Of a stretch of 64,000 nucleotides of DNA, positions 1 to 8,226 are shown piece after piece. A program made the position numbers and the translations under genes. The notes under the pieces were generated by a model that saw only the letters and a program-made list of their open reading frames with translations, had not been told where the DNA came from and did not search any database. The DNA is from DASPPM01 sp052143835 (GTDB lineage Bacteria; Pseudomonadota; Alphaproteobacteria; JACZXZ01). Location: assembly GCA_052143835.1 (NCBI GenBank), contig JBKQRV010000145.1, positions 1 through 64,000 on the forward strand, in the 5' to 3' direction. Each line of letters begins with the position of its first letter. Positions within the stretch are counted from its first letter, which is position 1.

Positions 1-123
1 GCCCGATTCGTACTTGCTGACGAACGATTGGGGCTGCCCCAGCCGTTCAGCCAGGTCCACCGCGCTCCGCGCGGCTGCCGGCCTTGACAGCCCGACTTGC
101 TCGGCCCGGCATAGACCCGCCAT
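1..123 (-). CDS. XRE-family helix-turn-helix regulator, N-terminal part, runs off the left edge
   Basis: Reading leftward from an ATG at 123, about 41 codons stay open to the window edge. They end in a stretch (VDLAERLGQPQSFVSKYESG) that matches the recognition helix of XRE/Cro-type HTH proteins, where a QxxVSKYExG pattern is typical. The rest of the gene lies outside the window, so length and partner domains are unknown. It diverges from the HigBA pair, with only 85 bases between the two start codons, so it could regulate the shared promoter region or itself. The start codon has no obvious ribosome-binding site and an earlier start is possible. The HTH identity is based on one motif. Confidence 0.55.
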   Translation of the reverse strand, partial: MAGLCRAEQVGLSRPAAARSAVDLAERLGQPQSFVSKYESG

Positions 124-173
124 GCACCAATGACGAACTGGGAAGCGGCATGCTTCCCGTCACGGTCAAAGGA

Positions 174-202
174 TTGCACCCAAAATGGGCGCATGCTAAT
201 TT
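174..202 (+). promoter_or_regulatory. Predicted promoter of higBA, possibly leaderless
   Basis: TTGCAC at 174-179 and TAATTT at 197-202 are separated by exactly 17 bases, a good sigma70-type spacing. The expected transcription start, about 7 bases after the -10 box, coincides with the higB ATG at 209. The octamer GCGCATGC occurs at 189-196 and again at 205-212, the second copy containing the start codon. Such a spaced repeat could be the operator bound by HigA. This is read by eye and not computed. Confidence 0.45.
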
Positions 203-208
203 CAGCGC

Positions 209-532
209 ATGCGGATCATCGCCCGGCGCACATTGCGAGAGTTTGTGGCGTCGCTTGCCGGGCACAAGGATCAGCCAGCAGTAAAGGCCGCCTTGGATGC
301 TTGGTTCGACGAGGCGAGGAAGGCGCGCTGGAGAAGCACGGCCGAGGTGAAACGATCTTATGCGACTGCCAGCATCGTGACGGCCGAGCGCATCGTGTTC
401 AATGTGAAGGGCAACGCCTACCGGCTGGTCGTGGCGGTCGATTTCGAGAAGAGCATCGTCTGGATAAAATGGATCGGCACGCACAAGGATTACGACCGGA
501 TCGACGTGACGGAGGTGCAGCATGACGGGTGA
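209..532 (+). CDS. higB: HigB-family toxin (mRNA interferase)
   Basis: The 107-residue protein has the N-terminus and overall layout of the HigB toxin family (RelE-like fold). It begins MRIIARRTLREF, has a central RIVFNVKGNAYRLVVAVDF segment and ends with a WIKWIGTHKDYDRID segment that is highly typical of the family. HigB toxins cut mRNA on the ribosome and are neutralised by HigA. The gene overlaps the antitoxin by 11 bases, with the toxin first, which is the usual HigBA order. The ATG at 209 is chosen because the family N-terminus starts there. No Shine-Dalgarno is visible, in keeping with a predicted leaderless transcript. The pair sits next to a serine recombinase, as expected of a module stabilising a mobile island. 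Confidence 0.88.
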   Translation: MRIIARRTLREFVASLAGHKDQPAVKAALDAWFDEARKARWRSTAEVKRSYATASIVTAERIVFNVKGNAYRLVVAVDFEKSIVWIKWIGTHKDYDRIDVTEVQHDG

Positions 533-902
533 ACTGAAGCCGATTCGCACGAGGGCGGACCACAAGAAAGCCCTCGCCGAGGTCGAGCGCCTTTGGGGCG
601 CAAAAAGCGAAACGCCCGAGGGCGACCGTCTCGACGTGCTGGCAACGCTGATCGATGCCTATGAGACGGAGCATTATCCGATGGACCCGCCCGATCCGGT
701 CGAGGCGATCCGGTTTCGCATGGAGCAGCAAGGCCTCTCCCGAAAAGACTTGGAACCCCTCATCGGAACGCGTACGCGCGTTGCAGAGGTCTTGAACCGC
801 AAGCGCAGCCTGTCGATTGGCATGATCCGGCGCCTGCATGATCGCCTTGGCATTTCCGCCGAGGTGCTGATCCGCCCGTCGCAGAAGGAGAAAGCTGCTT
901 GA
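522..902 (+). CDS. higA: HigA-family antitoxin, HTH transcription factor
   Basis: The 126-residue protein has an N-terminal region (about residues 1-60) including LDVLATLIDAYETEHYPMDP, which recurs in HigA antitoxins paired with this HigB family. An XRE-type helix-turn-helix follows at about 63-110 (IRFRMEQQGLSRKDLEPLIG and the RVAEVLNRKR recognition helix). It should bind HigB and repress the operon. Its start overlaps the end of higB, so translation is probably coupled. Both members look intact. Confidence 0.88.
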   Translation: MTGELKPIRTRADHKKALAEVERLWGAKSETPEGDRLDVLATLIDAYETEHYPMDPPDPVEAIRFRMEQQGLSRKDLEPLIGTRTRVAEVLNRKRSLSIGMIRRLHDRLGISAEVLIRPSQKEKAA

Positions 903-1095
903 TCTTCGCCGTGGCCGAAACTTTTTTTGGGCACCCGACAACACCCTGCTTCATGCTCACGTTCGCTCTCGCTGCCTCTCGTGCGCTATAGCTCCCTCTA
1001 AGTAACTGATAGGATTGAGCGATTCCCATTGACCATGCATGGCATCAAGCCCAAGTCTGACTCTCGACTGGAATTTTCCTTGCAGAGAGTCGACT

Positions 1096-1314
1096 ATGAT
1101 CGAGGACGAGGATCGCGCGGCTGGTCTTCCGGCTGGACCCGAGGATGAACAGCCGCCGGCGGCGAACGACAACGGCAACGGAGAGGCACGGCCTCGGATC
1201 GACGCGGCGATATTACGAATCGCCCGATTGATCGGCCGACAGATGGCACGGGAAGAGTTCGAGCGGTTGAATGCGGTCAACGACAACCGCCCGCCGGAGC
1301 GGTGTGACAACTGA
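1096..1314 (+). CDS. Small acidic protein upstream of the recombinase
   Basis: A 72-residue protein of unknown function starts at ATG 1096; an in-frame ATG at 1039 would add 19 unconvincing residues. The first half is rich in Asp, Glu, Pro and Asn and looks disordered. The second half (IDAAILRIARLIGRQMAREE) looks like a single amphipathic helix. It stops 16 bases before the recombinase start and is almost certainly co-transcribed with it. From memory, similar small genes precede serine recombinases in alphaproteobacterial islands, suggesting a directionality or accessory role. That role is inference only. Confidence 0.6.
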   Translation: MIEDEDRAAGLPAGPEDEQPPAANDNGNGEARPRIDAAILRIARLIGRQMAREEFERLNAVNDNRPPERCDN

Positions 1315-1330
1315 CCACGGAGACGACGCC

Positions 1331-3034
1331 ATGACCAGGGTTGCGCTTTATGCCCGCTATTCCACAGACAACCAGAGCGCTAACTCGATCGAGGACCAGT
1401 TCCGAATCTGCCGCGAGCATGCCGACCGGCAAGAGTGGAAAGTCATCGCCACCTACCATGACGCCGCCATCTCGGGCGCGAGCGTGATCCTGCGGCCGGG
1501 CGTGCAGGCGCTCTTGCAGGACGCACAGCGCGGCAAGTTCGAGGTGGTGCTGGCCGAGGCGCTGGACCGCGTGAGCCGCGACCAGGCCGACGTAGCGACG
1601 CTGTTCAAGCATCTCCGCTTTGCGGGCGTGCAGATCGTCACCCTGAGCGAAGGCGAGATCAGCGAGCTTCACGTCGGCCTCAAGGGCACCATGAACGCGC
1701 TCTTCCTCAAGGACCTCGCCGCCAAGACGCACCGCGGTATCCGTGGCCGCGTCGAGAAAGGCAAGTCCGGCGGCGGGCTCTGCTACGGCTACGACGTGGT
1801 GAAGCACGCGGACGCGGAAGGCGAACCGATCCGGGGCGGGCGCACCAGCAACGAAGGTGAAGCCGAGATCATCCGCCGCGTCTTCCGCGAGTTCGCCGCC
1901 GGCATCAGCCCGCGTGCCATCGCGCGGCGCCTCAATGACGAGGGCATTCCCGCTCCCGATGGCGCCTTGTGGACGGACTCCACCTTGCGCGGCCACGCCG
2001 CGCGCGGCACCGGGCTGCTCAACAACGAGCTCTACGTCGGCAAGCTCGTGTGGAACCGGCTGCGCTACGTCAAGGACCCGGCGACCGGCAAGCGCGTCTC
2101 TCGCCTCAATCCGCGCGAGAAGTGGATCACGACCGAGGTTCCCGAGCTTCGCATCGTCGATGAGGCACTATGGCAGGCTGCGAAGGCCCGCCAGGGCGAG
2201 CTTGCGATCAAATACGCCAACGTCATCACCGCCACCCGCGCCGCAAGCGCCAACCGCTTGAGCGGCACGCATCGGCCGCGCTCGCTTCTCTCCGGCTTGC
2301 TGGTCTGCGGCTGCTGCGGCGGCCCCTACGCCTTGCGCGGCCAGGGCCGCTACGCCTGCTCCAACCACGTCATGAACGGAAGCTGCGCCAACAGCCGCAG
2401 TATCACCCGTGAGGCGCTGGAGGCCCGCATGCTGGACGGACTCCGCGAGCGGCTCATGGCGCCGGAGATCGCGGCCGAGGCCATGCGCGCCTATGCGGAA
2501 GAAACGAACCGCCTCAATCGCGAGCGGCGCTCGTCCGGCGATGCCGACCGCCGCGAGTTGGACAAGGTCGGACGATCCATCAAGGAGATCGTTACCCTCA
2601 TCGAGGACGGCCGCGGCGCCCGCGCCCTGGTTGAGCGCCTCCCCGAGCTCGAAGCGCGAGAGGATGAACTGAACGCCCGTCTCTCCCACGCGCCAGTGGA
2701 CATTCCGGATATTCACCCGAACGTCGCCGGCATCTACAGGCGCAAGGTGGAACGCCTCGCGGAAGCGCTACGGCGCCCGCAGGAGTGCGATGAAGCGGCC
2801 GAAGCCATCCGTGCCCTCATCGAGCGCATCACGCTCACGCCCGGCCCCCGGCGCGGCGAGATCGCCGCCACGCTGCACGGCGATCTCGGCACGATCCTCG
2901 AATGGACGGCCCAAAAAGCGAACACTCCCGGCACTGGCGCGCCGGGAGTGTCGGTCTCGGTGGTTGCGGGGGAGCGCAACCAGCGTTATTTGCATGCCTG
3001 GAAGCGCCGAATCCCACGCGCGCCGTCGGGTTAG
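1331..3034 (+). CDS. Large serine recombinase (resolvase/invertase superfamily)
   Basis: The 567-residue protein begins with a resolvase domain (about 1-145). It includes YARYSTDNQ with the nucleophile Ser11, an EALDRVSRDQ segment and a GLKGTMNALFLKDLAAKTHRG stretch. The recombinase domain follows (about 160-290), then a zinc ribbon (about 325-352, CxCC and CxN-type cysteines) and a coiled-coil-like C-terminus. This architecture belongs to large serine integrases that catalyse unidirectional strand exchange between att sites. ATG 1331 gives the normal family start (MTRVALYARYS). It probably moved the surrounding island. Attachment sites could not be located without a reference empty site. A perfect 11-base inverted repeat lies inside the last 30 codons. 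Confidence 0.92.
   Translation: MTRVALYARYSTDNQSANSIEDQFRICREHADRQEWKVIATYHDAAISGASVILRPGVQALLQDAQRGKFEVVLAEALDRVSRDQADVATLFKHLRFAGVQIVTLSEGEISELHVGLKGTMNALFLKDLAAKTHRGIRGRVEKGKSGGGLCYGYDVVKHADAEGEPIRGGRTSNEGEAEIIRRVFREFAAGISPRAIARRLNDEGIPAPDGALWTDSTLRGHAARGTGLLNNELYVGKLVWNRLRYVKDPATGKRVSRLNPREKWITTEVPELRIVDEALWQAAKARQGELAIKYANVITATRAASANRLSGTHRPRSLLSGLLVCGCCGGPYALRGQGRYACSNHVMNGSCANSRSITREALEARMLDGLRERLMAPEIAAEAMRAYAEETNRLNRERRSSGDADRRELDKVGRSIKEIVTLIEDGRGARALVERLPELEAREDELNARLSHAPVDIPDIHPNVAGIYRRKVERLAEALRRPQECDEAAEAIRALIERITLTPGPRRGEIAATLHGDLGTILEWTAQKANTPGTGAPGVSVSVVAGERNQRYLHAWKRRIPRAPSG
2922..2951 (+). other. Perfect inverted repeat inside the 3' end of the recombinase gene
   Basis: ACACTCCCGGC at 2922-2932 is followed after 8 bases by its exact complement at 2941-2951. 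The reading frame continues through it to the stop at 3034. It could act as an mRNA hairpin, or be the remnant of a crossover or att site, or arise by chance from a Pro/Gly-rich stretch. Confidence 0.4.
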
Positions 3035-3127
3035 CCTCTCCCGCCACTACTCCAGTAGCGTATCCTTGCGGTCGAGCTGGCCTAAATCAAATCAGACTCG
3101 AAACACCTTCAGTATCATCGTGCCATC

Positions 3128-3664
3128 ATGGCCAACACCATCAAGATCAACCGGGCGCCGGTGCTAACTCTGTGGGCTGCCGTCGTGGCCGAGCGCCTCG
3201 GCTTCGATTGGGACGAAGCGCTTACCTTCGGCCGGGCGGTGGCCGGCCTCAACGCATACTCTAAAGGCGTCCACCTCGGGCTGTTCACGCCGGCGCCTGA
3301 AAGCGTACGAGAAGAGAGACGCAAGGCCGCCGGCCGGCAGCTCCATGGCGATCTCCTGGGTCGCTCGGTCCCCGCGGTGAATACGGCGGAGGGCCTGCGC
3401 GCCCTCAGCAAGGACCGCTCGATCACGCCGGTGAGCGTGCAACGGTACCTCGACAGCAAGTTCGGGCCGGGGCTTTCGGTTGCGACCGCGGCCATGCGTC
3501 AATTGGCGAGGTCGCGGACGGCGGCGAGACTGGCCAAGGAGGGCTTTCACCTCTACGAGCAGTTCCGTCCGCACGTGCCGGCCGGCGTCACGGGCTGGGG
3601 CGCCGCAGGCGAGCTCCATCTCGATGTGATCCGCGACCTCGCCAAGCGCTTCAAGGAAACCTGA
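3128..3664 (+). CDS. Conserved-looking hypothetical protein
   Basis: I do not recognise this 178-residue protein. It is soluble, with no signal peptide or membrane segment. It has an N-terminal helical part (VLTLWAAVVAERLGFDWDEAL) and a mixed middle with a TPVSVQRYLDSKFG segment. The C-terminal half is rich in Ala and Arg (MRQLARSRTAARLAKEGF) and ends VIRDLAKRFKET. The ATG at 3128 gives the full frame. It lies between the recombinase and a UvrD-type helicase, with about 60 bases to the helicase start, so a joint role in DNA metabolism is possible. That is inferred from position only. Confidence 0.65.
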   Translation: MANTIKINRAPVLTLWAAVVAERLGFDWDEALTFGRAVAGLNAYSKGVHLGLFTPAPESVREERRKAAGRQLHGDLLGRSVPAVNTAEGLRALSKDRSITPVSVQRYLDSKFGPGLSVATAAMRQLARSRTAARLAKEGFHLYEQFRPHVPAGVTGWGAAGELHLDVIRDLAKRFKET

Positions 3665-3687
3665 TGCGGTCAAGAACAAAAAAAGAA

Positions 3688-3706
3688 CTTCCGTTTTGAG
3701 CGGAAG
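3688..3706. terminator. Small hairpin between the hypothetical gene and the helicase
   Basis: CTTCCG at 3688-3693 pairs with CGGAAG at 3701-3706 around a 7-base loop. An A-run lies just upstream, so on the minus strand the hairpin is followed by a T-run, as in an intrinsic terminator. No minus-strand gene ends here. It may act as a weak bidirectional stop or shape the helicase leader. Confidence 0.3.
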
Positions 3707-3725
3707 GCCCGGTATCCTGGGTGCC

Positions 3726-5792
3726 ATGGATACGCCTGGCTATCTGGACGGTATAAATCCGGCTCAGCGGCGAGCCGTCATGCATGGCGTTGGGGCGACG
3801 GCGGCTCGGCCATTGCTCATCATCGCCGGCGCCGGTACCGGCAAGACCAACACCTTGGCGCATCGGGTTGCGCATCTCATCGTCTCCGGCGCTGATCCCG
3901 GGCGGATCTTGCTGCTCACCTTCACGCGCCGCGCCGCCGCGGAAATGACGACACGGGTAGAGCGCATCTGCAGCAAGGCTGTTCGCGATGCCGGCTTCCG
4001 TGGCGCCGTCCGAGTATCATGGGCCGGGACATTCCATGCGATCGCCATCCGGATCCTGCGTCAGCATGCCTGGAGCATTGGTCTCGATCCAGCGTTCACC
4101 GTAGTCGATCGCGAGGATGCGGCGGACCTCATGGACTTTGTCCGGCATGAGCTCGGTTTCTCCGGTCAGCGGAGCCGCTTTCCCCGCAAAGCCACCTGCT
4201 TGGCAATTTACTCTTTCGCTGTCAATGCACAGGCGCCGCTCGGCGAGGTCCTGGCAAAGGCCTTCCCATGGTGCGACGCTTGGGAGGCAGAGCTCAAGCA
4301 GCTGTTCGGCGCCTACGTCGAAACCAAGCAGCGCCAGAGCGTGCTCGACTACGACGACCTGCTGCTTTACTGGTCCCAGATGATGCAGGTGCCGGAGCTG
4401 GCCGCTCTCGTGGCGGAGCAGTTCGACAATGTGCTCGTCGACGAATACCAGGACACCAACGCGCTCCAGGCAACCATACTGCTCGGCCTTAAGCCGGATG
4501 GCCGTGGATTGACCGTGGTCGGTGACGACGCCCAGGCCATCTTCAGCTTCCGCGCGGCGACGAACCGCAACATCCTCGCCTTCCCCCGGCTGTTCGACCC
4601 GCCCTCGGCAATCATTGCCCTCGAACAAAACTATCGCTCGACCCAACCGATCCTCTTTGCGAGCAACGCGGTGATTGCGCAGGCGAGCGAGCGCTTTACG
4701 AAGGACCTGTTCTCGGAGCGCCGGTCGCAGCAAAAGCCGGTTCTCGTGACCGTGCGCGACGAGCGCGATCAGGTCGAATACGTGGTCGAGCAAATCCTCA
4801 CTGCCCGCGAGGCCGGCATCGCCCTCAAGGACCAGGCGGTGCTGTTCCGCACTTCCCACCACAGCGGCGCTCTCGAAGTGGAGCTTGCCCGCAGGAACAT
4901 CCCATTCGTGAAGTTCGGTGGGCTCAAGTTTGTCGAGGCCGCCCACGTTAAGGACTTCCTCGCGGTCCTGCGCTGGGCGGAGAACCCGCGCGACCGCGTG
5001 GCCGGGTTTCGGATCCTGCAGATGCTGTCGGGCATCGGGCCGGGTACGGCGCGAAAGGCGCTCGACCTCATCGAGAGCACCGGCTACGCCCTTGGCGCCC
5101 TCGAGACGTTCCGGCCTCCCGCGGCGGCAGCCGAGGACTGGCCTGCCTTGTGTCGGCTGCTGAGGCTGCTTCAGGGCGACTCGGCGGCATGGGCCGGGCA
5201 GCCAGAGCTGGTGCGCCATTGGTATAAGCCGCATCTTGAGCGCCTCTACGAGGCCGGACCGGCGCGGGCAGCCGACTTGGAGCAGCTCGAACGGATCGCG
5301 GCGACCTATCCAACACGCCAGGCCTTCCTCGAGGACCTGACGCTCGACCCGCCGAATGCGACGAGCGACGAGGCCGGGGCACCGCTGCTGGACGAGGACT
5401 ATCTGATCCTCTCCACCATCCACAGCGCCAAAGGGCAGGAGTGGAAGTCGGTCTACATCCTGAATGTGGTGGACGGTTGCATCCCATCCGACATGGCGGC
5501 GGGCAGCACCGCCGAGCTCGAGGAGGAGCGGCGCTTGCTGTATGTCGCCATGACCAGGGCGAAGGACGAGTTGCACCTGCTCGTGCCGCAGCGCTTTTAC
5601 GCGCATGGGCAGGAACGCAACGGGGATTGCCACGTCTATGCGTCACGAAGTCGATTCATCGCGACCCCGATGCTCGATCGCTTCCAGCGCATTGCATGGT
5701 CGCGAGGCGCACCGCTAAGACAAGTGCGACCGACGGCTGGGAAACTGCCGCGGATTGACGTGACGCATCGGCTCCGTGAGATGTGGAGATGA
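3726..5792 (+). CDS. UvrD/PcrA/Rep-family DNA helicase (superfamily 1A)
   Basis: The 688-residue protein carries the SF1A helicase motifs in order. Walker A is GAGTGKTNTL (about 35), with a TFTRRAAAEM motif Ia-like stretch. Walker B is LVDEYQDTN (about 237), then GDDAQAIFSFR and NYRSTQPI (about 302). TIHSAKGQEW (about 565) and LLYVAMTRAKDEL (about 604) close the set. It is near the normal length of UvrD and should unwind DNA 3'-5' in repair, replication restart or element maintenance. ATG 3726 is preferred over an upstream in-frame start because the protein then begins at the family N-terminus. Being an extra UvrD-type helicase beside a recombinase, it may be island cargo or part of a defence pair with the preceding gene. 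That is not demonstrable here. Confidence 0.92.
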   Translation: MDTPGYLDGINPAQRRAVMHGVGATAARPLLIIAGAGTGKTNTLAHRVAHLIVSGADPGRILLLTFTRRAAAEMTTRVERICSKAVRDAGFRGAVRVSWAGTFHAIAIRILRQHAWSIGLDPAFTVVDREDAADLMDFVRHELGFSGQRSRFPRKATCLAIYSFAVNAQAPLGEVLAKAFPWCDAWEAELKQLFGAYVETKQRQSVLDYDDLLLYWSQMMQVPELAALVAEQFDNVLVDEYQDTNALQATILLGLKPDGRGLTVVGDDAQAIFSFRAATNRNILAFPRLFDPPSAIIALEQNYRSTQPILFASNAVIAQASERFTKDLFSERRSQQKPVLVTVRDERDQVEYVVEQILTAREAGIALKDQAVLFRTSHHSGALEVELARRNIPFVKFGGLKFVEAAHVKDFLAVLRWAENPRDRVAGFRILQMLSGIGPGTARKALDLIESTGYALGALETFRPPAAAAEDWPALCRLLRLLQGDSAAWAGQPELVRHWYKPHLERLYEAGPARAADLEQLERIAATYPTRQAFLEDLTLDPPNATSDEAGAPLLDEDYLILSTIHSAKGQEWKSVYILNVVDGCIPSDMAAGSTAELEEERRLLYVAMTRAKDELHLLVPQRFYAHGQERNGDCHVYASRSRFIATPMLDRFQRIAWSRGAPLRQVRPTAGKLPRIDVTHRLREMWR

Positions 5793-5796
5793 GACA

Positions 5797-6693
5797 ATGA
5801 AGCTCGGCATTACGCTGCCACTCATCGATATCCAAGGCGACCCGGGCGCGGTACGAGAGTTTGCGCAAGCTGCGGAGGCGACCGGTTACCACCATCTCGG
5901 CGCGCCTGATCATGTGCTCGGCGTCAATGTCGCCAGCCGTCCGGACTGGGGGACGCGCAATACCTCGAAGGATTTCTTCCACGATCCCTTTGTCATGTTC
6001 GGCTTTCTCAGCGCGTGCACCCAAAAGATCGAGTTCTCGACCCAAGTCTTGATCCTGCCGCAGCGGCAGACAGTGCTGGTCGCAAAGCAGGCGGCATCGC
6101 TCGACGTGCTGTCTGGCGGACGGCTCCGCCTCGGCATCGGCGTAGGCTGGAATTCCGTCGAATATGTCGGATTGAATGAGAACTTCCGCAACCGCGGTAA
6201 ACGCTCAGAGGAACAGGCACGGGTCATGAAGGCGCTGTGGGCGGAACCGCACGTCAATTTCAAGGGCGAGTGGCATACAATTGATGACGCCGGCATCAAT
6301 CCCTTGCCGACCCGGCGAACGGTCCCTCTATGGTTCGGCGGACACGAGGACGTGACCTTGCGTCGTATCGCTGAACTGGGCGACGGTTGGATCATGCTGA
6401 GGCATCCGATGGGCGACTTGGCCAAGGCCGAGTTCGCCAAGCTGCGTCGCTATGTCAAGGAAGCCGGCCGTGAGCCGTCCACGGTCGGCCTGGAAGTCTG
6501 GGTATCTACCGCCGAAGGCGATCCGGAGGACTGGCGCAAGGTATTGCAATATTGGAAGGCCGCCGGCGTCACCCACATCACCCTCAACAGCGCCTACGGC
6601 CAGCCGCCGCATCGACGCATCGCCGGCACGACGATGGCCGATCACTTGGCGGCGATGAAGCAGTATCACTCCGCTGTCGCAGATCTACTCTGA
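5797..6693 (+). CDS. LLM-class (luciferase-like) F420- or flavin-dependent oxidoreductase
   Basis: The 298-residue protein has the bacterial luciferase-like TIM-barrel pattern. It starts MKLGITLPL and has a conserved APDHVLGV segment, QTVLVAKQAASLDVLSGGRL (about 90-110) with LGIGVGWNSVEY, and a C-terminal VTHITL strand. This family oxidises or reduces organic substrates using F420 or FMN; the substrate cannot be told. ATG 5797 lies 5 bases after the helicase stop, so the two are probably co-transcribed even though their functions differ. It may mark the transition from island to host metabolism. Confidence 0.85.
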   Translation: MKLGITLPLIDIQGDPGAVREFAQAAEATGYHHLGAPDHVLGVNVASRPDWGTRNTSKDFFHDPFVMFGFLSACTQKIEFSTQVLILPQRQTVLVAKQAASLDVLSGGRLRLGIGVGWNSVEYVGLNENFRNRGKRSEEQARVMKALWAEPHVNFKGEWHTIDDAGINPLPTRRTVPLWFGGHEDVTLRRIAELGDGWIMLRHPMGDLAKAEFAKLRRYVKEAGREPSTVGLEVWVSTAEGDPEDWRKVLQYWKAAGVTHITLNSAYGQPPHRRIAGTTMADHLAAMKQYHSAVADLL

Positions 6694-6772
6694 ACCGAGA
6701 TGCGTCGGCGGCGGCTTCATACAGGTAACGGCCCGCCGGATCGCTCGACCAGGCAAATACCCATCACGAACG

Positions 6773-6814
6773 ACTCAGTATGAAACAGGGCTTTCGCACT
6801 GAGTTGGCCTTTTT
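6773..6814 (+). repeat. Intergenic hairpin repeat, copy A (terminator-like)
   Basis: ACTCAGT at 6773-6779 pairs with ACTGAGT at 6798-6804, followed by TGGCCTTTTT. The same unit (CTCAGTATGAAA, then CTTTC or CTTTT, then ACTGAGT) recurs in other intergenic gaps at about 24040, 43677 and, more decayed, 46244. The T-run suggests it can serve as an intrinsic terminator for the upstream oxidoreductase. The rest of this 239-base gap shows nothing else. Confidence 0.55.
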
Positions 6815-6932
6815 CGCCGGTCATCGAGCTGGAAACTCACCCGCAAGCCGTAACGACAATGCCGCTGCGCTAGCGCCGACGTGCAATTGACACAGTCATC
6901 CAATAGCGCGCGAGATTGAGTTTCCCTGTCTC

Positions 6933-7733
6933 CTAAACTTCCGCGAGGAAGGCCAATACTGTGTTTGCCACACGCTCGGGGTTCTCAAGGTGCGGAAAGT
7001 GACCGAGTCCCGGCAACCTCTCTAACTTTACAACGCCGGCATTCGTCAGTCGTGCGCAAGTAGCTTCGACCATCTCTTGAGAAACCACCCAATCCTCCGT
7101 CCCACGCATGAGCATGACCGGACATCGCACCTTAGGCATGAGGTCGCGAATATCACAGCGCGTATAGGCACGAAGATCGCCCTGCTGTGCCAACGGAATG
7201 AGCGAAAGCACGCCCCACTCCGAGAACAAACGCCCTGCCTCCGAGGATTGCGTCCCCACCAGACTCATTGAAAAGTCCATATTGTAGTGCATGAGGCTGA
7301 TTTGGGGATGCGTCATAAGATCGAGCGCGGCTTCCGGAAATGTGGGCGTGTGGTCCGCACCTTGGAGAGCGATCGAGGCAGAGACATTCTCAAAAAGGGC
7401 GGCCATGAGAAGCGAAAGGTTACCGCCCAGTGAACAGCCCATAACCGCGAACTTCCCGTGCGTGAACGCGCTCACGAAACGGTGTAGCCAGCGCGCGATC
7501 TCATGGGCGTCTTGCAGGCACGTGTTGTTCGCAAGCGGCCAGCTCTTTCCGTGGCCCGGCAAATCGGGTGCGAGCAGTTTATGCTTGGACGACAAATGCT
7601 CAATCACCCCGTGCCATTGACGGCTATCACGGCCTGCGGTGTGAATGAGCAGAACCGGCGCTCCAGAACCACATGTCTCGTAATAGGTCTTTACTCCATC
7701 AAGCGTGATATAGCGCCCTTCGATCTCAGCCAT
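6933..7733 (-). CDS. Alpha/beta hydrolase (copy 1 of a paired module)
   Basis: The 266-residue protein has the alpha/beta-hydrolase fold. Its oxyanion region is LLIHTAG (about 26), followed by LAPDLPGHGKSW (about 54) and the nucleophile elbow MGCSLGGN with the serine in GxSxG (about 102). CPVMLMRGTEDW bears the acid and GHFPHLENP the catalytic histidine. It should cleave an ester, thioester or C-C bond of the compound imported by the neighbouring ABC system. ATG 7733 lies one base after the stop of the SCP2-like gene, so translation is coupled. A clear paralogue with the same motifs (HTAG, HTPTxPE, GHFPH) lies at 21234-22058, again behind an SCP2-like gene. Confidence 0.85.
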   Translation of the reverse strand: MAEIEGRYITLDGVKTYYETCGSGAPVLLIHTAGRDSRQWHGVIEHLSSKHKLLAPDLPGHGKSWPLANNTCLQDAHEIARWLHRFVSAFTHGKFAVMGCSLGGNLSLLMAALFENVSASIALQGADHTPTFPEAALDLMTHPQISLMHYNMDFSMSLVGTQSSEAGRLFSEWGVLSLIPLAQQGDLRAYTRCDIRDLMPKVRCPVMLMRGTEDWVVSQEMVEATCARLTNAGVVKLERLPGLGHFPHLENPERVANTVLAFLAEV

Positions 7734-7734
7734 G

Positions 7735-8115
7735 TCAAGCATCCTCCTTATAAATGCGGGTGGCCACGCGAAATAGCTCCCATAGGGCGGGCGTGGCCCA
7801 GGCCGCTTCGATGATGTCACCCTGAAGACGCAGACGTCCATGAACGACGTTGACCGCGTGCGCATAGGGAATCTCGCCACTCACAAGTCGCTGCCATTCC
7901 TCAGCTGGGCCTGTGATGCGGACAGTGACACCTCTCAGGGGCGGCGCAGGTAGCAGCGCCGCTCGGCCGCGATGAAGCTCGACCACACGTCTGCTCTCGC
8001 CGATCTCAAGGGAGACTGTTAGAGCCAGAAGATGCTGCGTTTTGGCCGAAAGCGCCGCACTGGCGTTTCCTGCTTCAACGACCGCCGTCCAAAACGTCTC
8101 ACTCGCGATGTTCAT
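7735..8115 (-). CDS. SCP2-like (sterol carrier/lipid-binding fold) small protein, copy 1
   Basis: The 126-residue protein resembles the SCP2 sterol-binding fold. It has an amphipathic N-terminus, a VVELHRGRAAL strand, a VTVRITGPAEEWQRLVSGE segment and a HGRLRLQGDI strand near the end, all in SCP2 order. Such domains bind acyl chains or hydrophobic ligands. ATG 8115 is chosen over an upstream in-frame start because AGAGGA lies just before it. It sits between the ABC importer genes and the alpha/beta hydrolase and has the same length as the SCP2-like protein at 20857-21237. A likely role is handing a hydrophobic substrate to the hydrolase. The fold call rests on pattern only. Confidence 0.6.
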   Translation of the reverse strand: MNIASETFWTAVVEAGNASAALSAKTQHLLALTVSLEIGESRRVVELHRGRAALLPAPPLRGVTVRITGPAEEWQRLVSGEIPYAHAVNVVHGRLRLQGDIIEAAWATPALWELFRVATRIYKEDA

Positions 8116-8226
8116 CACAGTTCCTCTCGAAGCCCTTTCAGTGCAAATCAATGACGATGCGTCAGCTAGATTCTCGAACGATAGACACGTGATATCCGCT
8201 TAAAAAAGAAAACGTTCCTGTAGCCG

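Noticed and set aside
4017..5633. A 538-codon open frame on the minus strand
   Set aside because: It lies wholly antisense to the UvrD-type helicase, whose motifs are complete. Long antisense frames are expected in GC-rich genes, and the product matches no family.
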